Below, piece by piece: positions 17,954 to 26,766 of a DNA stretch of 64,000 bases. A program made the position numbers and the translations under genes. The notes below the pieces were generated by a model. The model saw only the letters and a list, made by a program, of their open reading frames with translations. It was not told the origin of the DNA and ran no database searches. Each line of letters starts with the position of its first letter. Within the stretch, counting starts at the first letter, position 1. Source of the DNA: an uncultured Bryobacterales bacterium (GTDB lineage Bacteria > Acidobacteriota > Terriglobia > Bryobacterales > UBA6623); contig CATOTH010000011.1 of NCBI GenBank assembly GCA_951813065.1, forward strand, positions 62,001 to 126,000. Direction: 5' to 3'.

Positions 17954-19356
17954 CTATCCCAGCCTTGGAGGTGGATACCGGAGAGCTGTTTGCGGAGGTG
18001 GTTGATCTCCGAACAGTGCATCAGGATTGTCATGCAGGAGCTTGCCACCGAGTTCCAGCGCCTCCCCCTCCGAGCAAGAGCCCTCGCTGACCTTTTCCGC
18101 CAGGACTTGTGCGACATTGCGCCGCGCGATCTTTGCGTGCGCGTAGCTGAGCTCGGGGTACCGGTAGTCTCCGCCGTAGCCGAAGATCTTGTTGGAAGGA
18201 ACGGTGTCCAGCATTTCGTGAAGGGCGCGTCTGGAGGCACTGGGCGAGATGATGTGAGCCCAGCAAAAGTCGATATACACGTTGGGGAAGACCTTCGCGA
18301 TCGCCGCTGCCTCTCCCTGGTAGGGATAGCTCATGTGGAAAAGGTCGAACTGCACTTGCGGGAATAGGAAGAAGAGGTTCGTCAGGTGGGTCGGCTTGGA
18401 GTTCTCAATAAAGTTGCCGTTCCCCGCGTGCAGACCGGTATGGACCTGGACCGGCACGCCATGCGCCGCTGCCAAGCCAATCAGGTGGTGAAACATGTGA
18501 TATTCCAGCGGGCGGAACGGACGCTGCACACGAGACCGGAAGGCTGCGGGCGGGGTGCGGTTCGACCCCAGAAGCGACTACAGGCTGGATTCCGCGTCGC
18601 GCTCCGCAACCTCTGCGTAGTGGATTTCGCGGTTGTACGCCAGTGTCGACTTGACCGTGACCATTCCGATGTCGAGGCTCTGCTGGAAACTGGTCTCCAT
18701 CGCCCGCTTGAGCCCGGCGAGGCCCGTTATGGAAACGTCGGTTAGTTCTTCTAGGTTCCGGATGTCGGAGACGGACTGCGGGGCGACGAATCGGTCGAAC
18801 TTCCGGGCGCACACGAAGAATCTCGGGTCGGGCCTTACCGGCGCTGCATTCCAGTAGTCGTCCAGCACCGAATAGGCGATGTTCGAGCGCCGGATGAGGA
18901 TCTCCTCGTACAAGCCCGGTTGATTCGCCTCCTCGATCCTGCGATTGATTTCGGGCAGGGTAGCGCCCGAGATCTGATCGACTCCGTAGATGTCTTGGAT
19001 GGCGATGCGCAGCGCCTGGCCGTATCCGGTCATGCGGGCCGACTTCCAGAACGGTTCGAACGCCCGCCAGCGCTGCTCTACCGGGGCGGGGGGTCCCTCA
19101 CGACTGAGAGATCGTCCCCCGGGAGGCCAGCAGATATCACGTCACTGATGGCGTAGTGCCCGGCTAGCGTGAAGAAGTCGATCCGAGAGGACGTCCGTTC
19201 CTGTTCGGGGATGATGTGCTCGTGGGTGTTGACCAGTGGGATCTCGTCGATGGCCTCCAGCAGTTCGGTTGCGAGTTCAGGCGCAGCTGAGGGCGCGGCC
19301 TGGGAAGCGGCAAGAGCTGACACAGATCCGAAGAAAGTGCGGCGACCGATCGGCAT
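17954..19356 (-). pseudogene. Exported amidohydrolase, frameshift plus in-frame amber
   Basis: Begins at ATG 19356 with a Tat-like leader (PIGRRTFFGSVSALAASQ) and LVNTHEHIIPEQ, the metal-binding HxH strand of amidohydrolase_2/uronate-isomerase-like enzymes. The frame is lost in a C-rich run near 19085. The second frame continues VEQRWRAFEPFWKSARMTG and runs to a TAG at 18578-18580. After it the same frame continues VPVQVHTGLHAGNG and FPNVYIDFCWAHIISPS, with KIFGYGGDYRYPEL, ending near LLHDNPDALFG. The motifs are well conserved despite two lesions, so decay is recent or partly technical. It sits upstream of the RidA/enolase pair on the same strand. Confidence 0.75.
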
Positions 19357-19653
19357 GGCACCAATTATCCTCCCCGATTTGTTCTCCCGTACCCGCAAGC
19401 GAGGTCGGCCGCTCGCAATTCGAACGAAAGCCTCTTCTTCATATGGGCGATGCTTGCTCAGCCCGTGCTTGGCTCGCGTGCCACCGCGGAAGTTACGGCG
19501 CAGAGGATCGCAAAGAGCGCAACACGCATGCCGTGCCTTGGTCCGAGCCTGCAGAAGATACTACGCGAACGTAGCGGAAATGCCACCGATTTCCGTAGGC
19601 AGTCTGGTCGGACTACATCGGGGTTGGATCGCGCACTTGGATCTCGGCCTAGA

Positions 19654-22281
19654 ATGGAGGCGGTGGCGAAACGCACCGACATGCACTCGTCATTCCCGAT
19701 TGCGGCCTTGCTGGCTGTGTTTGCGACAGGAGCCGGTTCCGTGGCCGTGGCTGCCGCTGTGGAGATGCCGCCCGCGGTGAACCGGCTGGTCGACTTCGCC
19801 GCCGATGTCCAGCCGATCCTGCATACCCGTTGCTACGCGTGTCACGGTCCGTCCGTTCAGATGAACGGGCTTCGTCTTGATCGGCGCGATGCGGCGCTCA
19901 AAGGAGGGCACAGCGGGTCGGCCATACTGCCGCACGACAGCGCCAGCAGCACTCTGTTGCTTCGGACCGCCAGTCCGAAGGAAGGCTTCAGGATGCCTCC
20001 CGTAGATCCGCGTCTCACTCGCGAGGAGGTGGGGGTCCTACGTGCTTGGATCGATCAAGGTGCATCTTGGCCCGAGGACTCCGACGACGATGCCCCTGTG
20101 TCAAGCGCATCGGCGAATGAGCATTGGAGCTTCCGGCCGATCAGCCGTCCAGAGCCTCCACAGGTGCGCGGTGACGAGTGGGTGCGCAACCCGATTGACC
20201 GGTTCGTGCTCGCGAAGCTCGAATCGGAAAAGATCGATCCTTCGCCTGCGACGGGCAAACTGACCATTCTGCGCCGCCTTAGCCTGGACCTGATCGGGTT
20301 GCCGCCAACATGGGAGCAGGCCGAAGCGTTTCTCGGTGATTCCAGCCCGGCAGCGTACGAGCGTTTGGTCGACACGCTATTGGATTCGAAGCACTACGGC
20401 GAGAAGTGGGCCCGCCACTGGCTCGACCTCGCTCGCTACGCCGATTCTGACGGATACGAGAAGGATCTCGCACGGCCATATGCATGGCGCTGGCGTGAAT
20501 GGGTCATTGAAGCCTTGAACCGGGACATGCCGTTCGATGAGTTCACCAGGCTCCAGCTTGCCGCCGACCTGCTGGAGAACTCGACGCCCGACCAGCTCGC
20601 AGCGACTGGCTTCCACCGCAACACCTTGCGAAACCGCGAGGGCGGTACGATCCACGACCAGTCCCGGTTCGAGGAAACGCTGGACCGGGTCAACACGGTG
20701 GCAACGACTTGGCTAGGGCTGACTGTGGAGTGCGCGCAGTGCCATGACCACAAGTACGACCCGATCACGCAGGAGGACTTTTGTTCGTTCTATGCGTACT
20801 TCGACAACGTGGAGGATGCGCACATAGACGCACCACTGCCGGGCGAGATGGGGCCGTACCTGAGCAAGCGAGCCGAGTACCTCCGGAAGCGCCAGGAACT
20901 GCTCGAAGAGCATCATGTTCCGGAATTGCAGCCCGAGTGGGAACGCCAGATGAAGATCGCCGGAGCGAATCCGGGCGAACGCACGGACTGGGACCTCTGC
21001 TATGACGTCCTGTTCCAGATGACTGACAACGGCTGGGAGGTTCTGAGCAAAGAGCCAGCGGAGCGGACCTTCCGGGAACGCGAAGTGCTGACCGACTACT
21101 TCATCGACTGGTACAACACGGTTGTTTCCAAGGAGCGCATCGAGGAACTGGGGTTCAAGCAACTGCGGACGAAGCTCAAGGAGCTCAAGTCCAGCTATCC
21201 TCAACCGAGCGAGGCCCGCATCATCCGCGAGCGGGAGAGGCCCGGCAAGACCTTCCTGCGAGTTCGAGGGCAGTGGGACCGCAAGGGTGTTGAGGTTGTG
21301 CCGCGGCCTCCGTCCTTCTTGCCCAGTTCTGCCGCGGTTGGACCGGCGACACGTCTCGACCTTGCTGAATGGATCCTGTCGGAGGACAACCCGCTCACGG
21401 CGCGCGTCGCCGTCAACCGGAAGTGGCAGGAATTCTTCGGGCGCGGTCTGGTTCGGACATCCGAGGACTTCGGACTCCAGGGCGAGACGCCGTCGCACCC
21501 GGCGCTGCTCGACTGGCTGGCCTCGGAGTTCCGGTCGAACGGTTGGAGCATGAAGCGGATGCACAAGTCGATCGTCATGTCCGCCACCTATCGGCAGTCT
21601 TCGCACGCCCGACCGGACATCGCGGAAAGGGACCCGGACAATGCTTGGCTGGCCCGCCAAGACCGGATCCGGCTGCCCGCTGAGATCCTGCGGGACTCAG
21701 CCTTGTGGGTCAGCGGTCTACTGTACCCAAAGATCGGCGGCCCCAGCGTTTACCCGCCGCAGCCCGCAGGCGTTGTGGACCTGACCTACGGCTGGGACAC
21801 TGACCGCTGGGCGGACAGTGAAGGACCGGACCGCTACCGGCGAGGCTTGTACACGTTCTTCCAGAGGACCGCCCCGTATCCCCAGTTGATGAACTTTGAT
21901 GCTCCGGACTCGAATCGCACGGCAAGCAGGCGACGGCGCTCGAACACGCCCTTGCAGGCCCTAAACCTCTTGAACGACGAGGTATTCGTCGAGTCGGCGC
22001 GCGCGCTGGCGATCCGGGTGCTGACCGAGTCCCCGCCCGACTGGAGCGGACGTCTGGACCGGATGTTCCGGATGACGTTGGGCCGGACGCCCCGCGGTGA
22101 CGAATCTGCACAACTCGCCGAGTCCTTCCACCGCCAGGAGCGGATTCTGGCGCAAGCACCGGACGAAGCGAAGAGACTGGCGCTGATCGATCTGCGTGGT
22201 CACGAGACCACCGAGGTCGCAGCGTGGGTCGGCATAGGACGGATCTTGATGAACACGGATGAATTCATCACGCGGGAGTAA
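19654..22281 (+). CDS. PSCyt1-DUF1549-DUF1553 secreted cytochrome-like protein
   Basis: About 875 residues. Start at ATG 19654 gives a leader with positive charges (MEAVAKRTDMHSSFPIAALL); ATG 19681 is an alternative, and the open frame to 19450 has no support. The haem domain contains CYACH (residues 60-64) and MNGLRLDRRDAALKGG. DUF1549 shows YGEKWARHWLDLARYAD and CAQCHDHKYDPI; DUF1553 shows LTARVAVNRKWQEFFGRGLV and THPALLDWLASEF-like SHPALLDWLASEF, plus RRRSNTPLQALNLLNDEVFV. It is followed after 4 bases by a DUF1501 gene. Same role and uncertainty as the other pair; sequences are clearly diverged, not a recent copy. Confidence 0.92.
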   Translation: MEAVAKRTDMHSSFPIAALLAVFATGAGSVAVAAAVEMPPAVNRLVDFAADVQPILHTRCYACHGPSVQMNGLRLDRRDAALKGGHSGSAILPHDSASSTLLLRTASPKEGFRMPPVDPRLTREEVGVLRAWIDQGASWPEDSDDDAPVSSASANEHWSFRPISRPEPPQVRGDEWVRNPIDRFVLAKLESEKIDPSPATGKLTILRRLSLDLIGLPPTWEQAEAFLGDSSPAAYERLVDTLLDSKHYGEKWARHWLDLARYADSDGYEKDLARPYAWRWREWVIEALNRDMPFDEFTRLQLAADLLENSTPDQLAATGFHRNTLRNREGGTIHDQSRFEETLDRVNTVATTWLGLTVECAQCHDHKYDPITQEDFCSFYAYFDNVEDAHIDAPLPGEMGPYLSKRAEYLRKRQELLEEHHVPELQPEWERQMKIAGANPGERTDWDLCYDVLFQMTDNGWEVLSKEPAERTFREREVLTDYFIDWYNTVVSKERIEELGFKQLRTKLKELKSSYPQPSEARIIRERERPGKTFLRVRGQWDRKGVEVVPRPPSFLPSSAAVGPATRLDLAEWILSEDNPLTARVAVNRKWQEFFGRGLVRTSEDFGLQGETPSHPALLDWLASEFRSNGWSMKRMHKSIVMSATYRQSSHARPDIAERDPDNAWLARQDRIRLPAEILRDSALWVSGLLYPKIGGPSVYPPQPAGVVDLTYGWDTDRWADSEGPDRYRRGLYTFFQRTAPYPQLMNFDAPDSNRTASRRRRSNTPLQALNLLNDEVFVESARALAIRVLTESPPDWSGRLDRMFRMTLGRTPRGDESAQLAESFHRQERILAQAPDEAKRLALIDLRGHETTEVAAWVGIGRILMNTDEFITRE

Positions 22282-22285
22282 TACG

Positions 22286-23731
22286 ATGACCCTGCAGCAA
22301 TTCCGTGCGATCCAGCTACGGCGGGACTTTCTCAAGAACATTGCTTCGGGGATCGGCATGGCGGCACTCGGCGACCTGCTTGCGAGCGACGGCGTCACGG
22401 CGGCCAACTTGCCCGATGTCAACCCACTGTCCCCCAAGCAGCCGCACTTCGAGGCCAAGGCGAAGCACGTCATCTTCATGTTCATGGAGGGAGGGCCGAG
22501 CCAGTACGAACTCTTCGATCCGAAACCCGCGCTCGAGAAGCATCATGGCCAGGCCTTGCCGGAGTCCATGACCAAGGACCTGAAGCTTGCCTTCATCAAG
22601 CCCTCGGCGAAGGTCATGGCGAGCAAATTTGCCTTCCACCGACACGGCCAGAGCGGCATGGAACTGTCCGAGTTGATGCCGAAGCTCGGGACTGTCGCGG
22701 ACGACATCAGCCTTGTGCGTTCGGTGCACACGGACGCTTTCAATCATCATCCGGGGCAATTGCTGCTCTTCACTGGCCATACGCAGTTCGGCAGGCCGAC
22801 GATGGGCGCTTGGTCGGTCTACGGGCTCGGCAGCGAATCGCAAAACCTGCCGGGATTCGTTGTGCTGACTTCCGGGCGCGGCACCAGCGGCGGCTCGAGC
22901 AATTTTTCGAGCGGTTTCCTGCCGTCCCACTATCAGGGCACCGTGTTTCGGAACAGCGGAGAGCCAATCCTGTACCTATCGAATCCGGATGGCGTCAGCG
23001 ACACGCTTCAGGAGGAGACGCTGACCTCCGTTCGCAGGCTGAATGAAATGCGGTTCGAGGCGACCGGCGATCTGGAGATCGCCTCGCGCATTTCGTCTTA
23101 CGAACTTGCGTACCGCATGCAGATGTCAGCTCCGGAACTGCTGGACTTCTCCGAAGAGCCTGGCCACGTTCTCGAAGGCTACGGCGTCAACAGCGACGAC
23201 GAAGGCCAGAAGCAGTACGCGACCAACTGCTTGCTGGCCCGGCGGATGGTCGAACGGGGAGTGCGTTTCGTCCTGATGATGGACGCAAGTTGGGATGACC
23301 ACAGCGGGTTGAACGAGAACCTACCGAAGCGATGCCAGAAGGTCGATCAGTCGAACGCCTACCTCATCCAAGACCTCAAGCAGCGCGGACTTCTGGACGA
23401 GACACTAGTGATCTGGGGCGGGGAGTTTGGCAGGACTCCCATGGTGGAGCTTCGTCGGCCTGACGATGCTGATAGCGCCGGTCGCGATCACCACCCGAAC
23501 GCCTACAGCATGTGGATGGTCGGTGGCGGCCTGAGGGGCGGCCAAGTTGTTGGCAAGACCGACGACCTGTGTCTCAACGTTGTCGAGGATCCCGTGCACG
23601 TCCATGACCTTCAGGCGACGGTCCTGCATCTGCTGGGGTTTGATCACGAGCAACTCACCTATCGGCACATGGGACGCGACTTCCGGTTGACCGACGTCAG
23701 CGGGCAGGTCGTGGAGAAACTCTTGGCATAG
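22286..23731 (+). CDS. DUF1501 protein
   Basis: 481 residues from ATG 22286, four bases after the stop of its partner. The leader (LRRDFLKNIASGIGMAALGD) is Tat-like. Diagnostic segments are VIFMFMEGGPSQYELFDPKP, NLPGFVVLTSG, VRFVLMMDASWDDHSG, ETLVIWGGEFGRTPM, GRDHHPNAYSMWMVGGG and the closing LHLLGFDHEQLTYRHMGRDF. Compared with the DUF1501 protein at 11620 it is slightly longer and only moderately similar. Stop codon is TAG. Confidence 0.92.
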   Translation: MTLQQFRAIQLRRDFLKNIASGIGMAALGDLLASDGVTAANLPDVNPLSPKQPHFEAKAKHVIFMFMEGGPSQYELFDPKPALEKHHGQALPESMTKDLKLAFIKPSAKVMASKFAFHRHGQSGMELSELMPKLGTVADDISLVRSVHTDAFNHHPGQLLLFTGHTQFGRPTMGAWSVYGLGSESQNLPGFVVLTSGRGTSGGSSNFSSGFLPSHYQGTVFRNSGEPILYLSNPDGVSDTLQEETLTSVRRLNEMRFEATGDLEIASRISSYELAYRMQMSAPELLDFSEEPGHVLEGYGVNSDDEGQKQYATNCLLARRMVERGVRFVLMMDASWDDHSGLNENLPKRCQKVDQSNAYLIQDLKQRGLLDETLVIWGGEFGRTPMVELRRPDDADSAGRDHHPNAYSMWMVGGGLRGGQVVGKTDDLCLNVVEDPVHVHDLQATVLHLLGFDHEQLTYRHMGRDFRLTDVSGQVVEKLLA

Positions 23732-24121
23732 GGGCACGATCCTCCCGGGGGTAGACGCTTTCCCGTTTGCGCTTCTGCCCTCCGTCGGGATGAGCGCAGA
23801 GGGGATTCCTGCGCACCCTTGATCGGCACGAGTGCCGAACTGGGCGTAGGGGTTGCCTCGAATGCACGCTCTTTCCGAGCCTCTTTGCGATGAGCGCAAG
23901 GCTTGTCGAACGCGGGATCGCCTGCCGTCGATTCAGGCTCACAGGGCGGAGCGGGCCGAGTCAGCCTCGCGACGATTGGTCACGCACGCTGGACAGCTGC
24001 AGCGGAGTGTGGATGCGGTACCGCTCGGGATCGCATGACCTGTAGCAGCAAGTGGGGCACCTGACCGGCGGGGGCCGTGACCGTGCGGCAGGGCTGAGAA
24101 TTGGTAGCATGTCGAGCGGAC
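23732..24121. other. Intergenic, no gene seen
   Basis: No supported open frame between the DUF1501 gene and the sialidase. A short motif GATGAGCGCA occurs twice (near 23788 and 23890), possibly leftover from decayed sequence. Confidence 0.4.
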
Positions 24122-25279
24122 ATGGGCCTGAGTCGTCCTACATTCTCCATCGGCTTGCTGACGGGCTTGGCTGCTGCCCAGGATCGGAGCATAGACCAAC
24201 GGCCAGTGTTCTCAGCGGGCGAAGACGGATACCACACGCTCCGTATTCCGGCGCTCCTGCCGACCGGTAACGGAGCGCTGTTGGCGTTCGCCGAGGGCCG
24301 TCGTGTCGGCCGGGGTGACAGCGGCGCTATCGATCTTGTCTTGAAGCGCTCGACCGACTCCGGCACGAGTTAGTCTGACCTCCAAGTCGTCTGGAGTGAC
24401 GGATCCAATACATGCGGGAATCCCTGCCCGGTCGTCGACAGTCGAACCGGCCGGATCCTGCTGCCCATGACCTGGAACGCCGGAGAGGACCACGGGCGTG
24501 AACTGCACCGCGGGACCGGCACAGGTACGCGCCGAGTGTACTTGGCCCACTCCGATGACGAGGGAGGGAGTTGGTCGTCGGCACGCGAATTCACGGGCCA
24601 GGCGAAGCGGCCCGACTGGTGGTGGTATGCCACCGGCCCGGGCGTAGCCATCCAGATCCGGAACGGCGAACACGCGGGCAGAATCGTTGTACCGGCCAAT
24701 CACACTTCGGGGATGGACGGATACGCTGCGTACGCCATCCTTTCCGATGACGGCGGCGAGAATTGGGGGATGAGTTCCGTCATTGCTCCGGCCTGTAACG
24801 AGAGCCAGGTCGTGGAGCTGTCTGACGGGCGGTTGATGATGAACAGCCGAAACCAGTCTTTCACGAACGACGAGCGCACGGGCTACCGGGCGATTGCGTT
24901 CAGTTCTGACGGTGGCGAGACTTGGACTCCCCCGCGGCCGGATGCGCATCTCGGCGATCCCCAAGTCCAGGCCAGCCTGATTCGGTATTCCTGGCCAGGC
25001 GAGGGTGGCCCGGGCCGACTCCTGTTTTCGAATCCCGCTCCCGCAGTTTCGCGGGAACGCGGCCAGCGGATTCGCATGACCGTGCGTTCGAGTCTGGACG
25101 ATGGCCGCACTTGGCCCATAAGGCGGTTGATCCATGAAGGTCCCGCAGCGTATTCGAGCCTGGCCCGGCTGCCCGATGGTTCAGTGGGATTGCTCTACGA
25201 AGCAGGCACAGAGGGTCCATACGAAGCCATCCACTTGGCGCGCTTCTCAATTGGCTGGTTTGACGGCGGAGCGGCCTGA
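24122..25279 (+). pseudogene. Exo-alpha-sialidase (BNR propeller) with one in-frame amber codon
   Basis: From ATG 24122 the protein has a signal peptide (MGLSRPTFSIGLLTGLAAAQ) and the sialidase start YHTLRIPALLPTGNGALLAF with the RIP arginine of the catalytic triad and the AEGR segment. Several Asp boxes follow: SDDEGGSW, SDDGGENW, SSDGGETW, SLDDGRTW. The only defect is TAG at 24371-24373 within the first region (GTS-stop-SDLQVV), where relatives have Trp (SWSDLQ); a single TGG to TAG change explains it. The rest is in the same frame, complete and well conserved (about 385 codons). It would release sialic acid from glycans outside the cell if read through. Confidence 0.8.
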
Positions 25280-25406
25280 AACGAGGACTGTCGCAGGGGT
25301 GCTTCGATCCGCAGTCCAGAACGGCGGAGCAGTGGAGCTGATCCTCTTGCCCCGAAGCCCGATCTTGGTCGCGGCGAGTCTGCTCGACGATACGCAACTT
25401 GTCGGT

Positions 25407-25443
25407 AGGCTAGTCCCGGCTATTCTAGAGCCGGGACTAGCCT
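25407..25443. repeat. Perfect 15-bp inverted repeat
   Basis: AGGCTAGTCCCGGCT, a seven-base loop (ATTCTAG), and the exact reverse complement. It lies 128 bases after the sialidase stop and 32 bases before the next start. There is no T-tract on either side, so it is not a textbook intrinsic terminator; an RNA hairpin in the leader of the downstream gene, a Rho-assisted end or a protein-binding site are alternatives. Confidence 0.75.
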
Positions 25444-25474
25444 GTTCGGCAGCCCGATGATCGGAGGTTCGACC

Positions 25475-26698
25475 ATGGAGTCAAGACGGGAGTTCTTGGG
25501 CCATCGCCTGCTTGACAGTGCTGCCCTCGCTGCCGCAGCGGCCTTGCCGGCTGGACTCGCCGCGCAAACCGAACCGTCTCGCCAGATTCGTGTCGGAGTG
25601 GTCGGAGGGGGCTTCGGCACATACTTCTCCTGGCACGAGCATCCAAACTGCACCGTCGCAGCCGTCACCGACTTGAGGGCGGACCGGCGCGACAAGCTTC
25701 AGACGACCTATCGGTGTGACACCGTATACAACTCTCTGGAAGAGATGCTCCAGCGCCCCGAAGCCCTCGACGCTGTCGCAGTCTTCAGCGGAGCGCCAGA
25801 CCATTTCCGCCATGTCTCGATGTGCATGGAGCGCGGGCTCCACGTTATCTCTGCCGTACCTGCGGTGATGACGCTCGAGGAGGCTGATGGGCTCCGGGAT
25901 CTGAAGGAGCGGACCGGGTTGCGGTACATGATGGCTGAAACCAGCTACTACAGACAGCCCGCCATCTACGCACGCAACCTGCATGGCGAGGGCGGTTTCG
26001 GGGAGATATTCTATTCGGAACTCGAGTACTACCACGACCGTGGTGACCTTGATGCGCTCCTCACCAACAAGACCTCTCGCCACTACGAGCCCGATGGGTC
26101 ACGCTCCTGGCGCTGGGGCCTGCCGCCCATGCACTACCCCACCCACTGCTTGGGTTTCTTGGTCGGCGTGACACGAGAACGCATCGACCGCGTTTCGTGC
26201 CTTGGCTGGGGAGGCAAGCATGAGTGGCTCGAGGACAATCCCTACGACAATCCGTTTTGGAGCCAGTCGGCGCTGATGCAGACCAACCGCGGCAACATGA
26301 CGCGCTGCAATGTTTTCTGGATGGTGGGAGGCCACGGGGAAAGGGCCCGCTGGTTCGGCGAGAAAGGGTCCCTGCTCATGTCGGTGAGAGGACTTCACGA
26401 CGATGCCTGGGTGCCGCGTTCGACGGTCCTCGACCGGCGCGAAGACACCGAAATACTCAAGATTCCAGATTACTGGAAAAGCGAGATGCTGCCTCCTGCG
26501 ATGCGGCACGGGAGCGGCCACGACGGCAGCCACCCGTTCCTTGCGGCGGAATTCGTCAACGCCCTCATCGACGATCGGGAGCCGGTGATCGACGTATACG
26601 AATCTCTGGCGATGACAGTGCCGGGGATCGTCGCGCACCAGTCGTCGCTCAAGAACGGCGAGCAACTTGCCGTGCCGAGTTTCGATCGCTCGGACTGA
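25475..26698 (+). CDS. Exported Gfo/Idh/MocA-family oxidoreductase
   Basis: 407 residues; ATG 25475 is preferred over 25457 because GGAGG lies 7 bases before it and the leader then reads MESRREFLGHRLLDSAALAA (Tat-like). The nucleotide-binding Rossmann motif is VGVVGGGFGTYFSW; the usual GAPDHFRHVSMCMERGLHVI segment follows, but the EKP lysine position reads SAVPA, so the classical catalytic Lys of the EKP motif is missing. C-terminal domain includes MHYPTHCLGFLVG. NAD(P)-dependent sugar or inositol oxidoreduction is the family norm; with the altered motif activity is uncertain. Confidence 0.85.
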   Translation: MESRREFLGHRLLDSAALAAAAALPAGLAAQTEPSRQIRVGVVGGGFGTYFSWHEHPNCTVAAVTDLRADRRDKLQTTYRCDTVYNSLEEMLQRPEALDAVAVFSGAPDHFRHVSMCMERGLHVISAVPAVMTLEEADGLRDLKERTGLRYMMAETSYYRQPAIYARNLHGEGGFGEIFYSELEYYHDRGDLDALLTNKTSRHYEPDGSRSWRWGLPPMHYPTHCLGFLVGVTRERIDRVSCLGWGGKHEWLEDNPYDNPFWSQSALMQTNRGNMTRCNVFWMVGGHGERARWFGEKGSLLMSVRGLHDDAWVPRSTVLDRREDTEILKIPDYWKSEMLPPAMRHGSGHDGSHPFLAAEFVNALIDDREPVIDVYESLAMTVPGIVAHQSSLKNGEQLAVPSFDRSD

Positions 26699-26766
26699 AC
26701 TACCGCCCACAAGAATCTGCGAGAGGTCAAGCGGGCCGAATGCTGTCGATCCGGGAGGCTTTCTTA

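Noticed and set aside
1986..24373. Full reassignment of TAG to an amino acid in this genome
   Set aside because: Several intact genes end in TAG at their normal C-terminus (12987, 23731, 50640), and some TAG-bearing genes also carry frameshifts.
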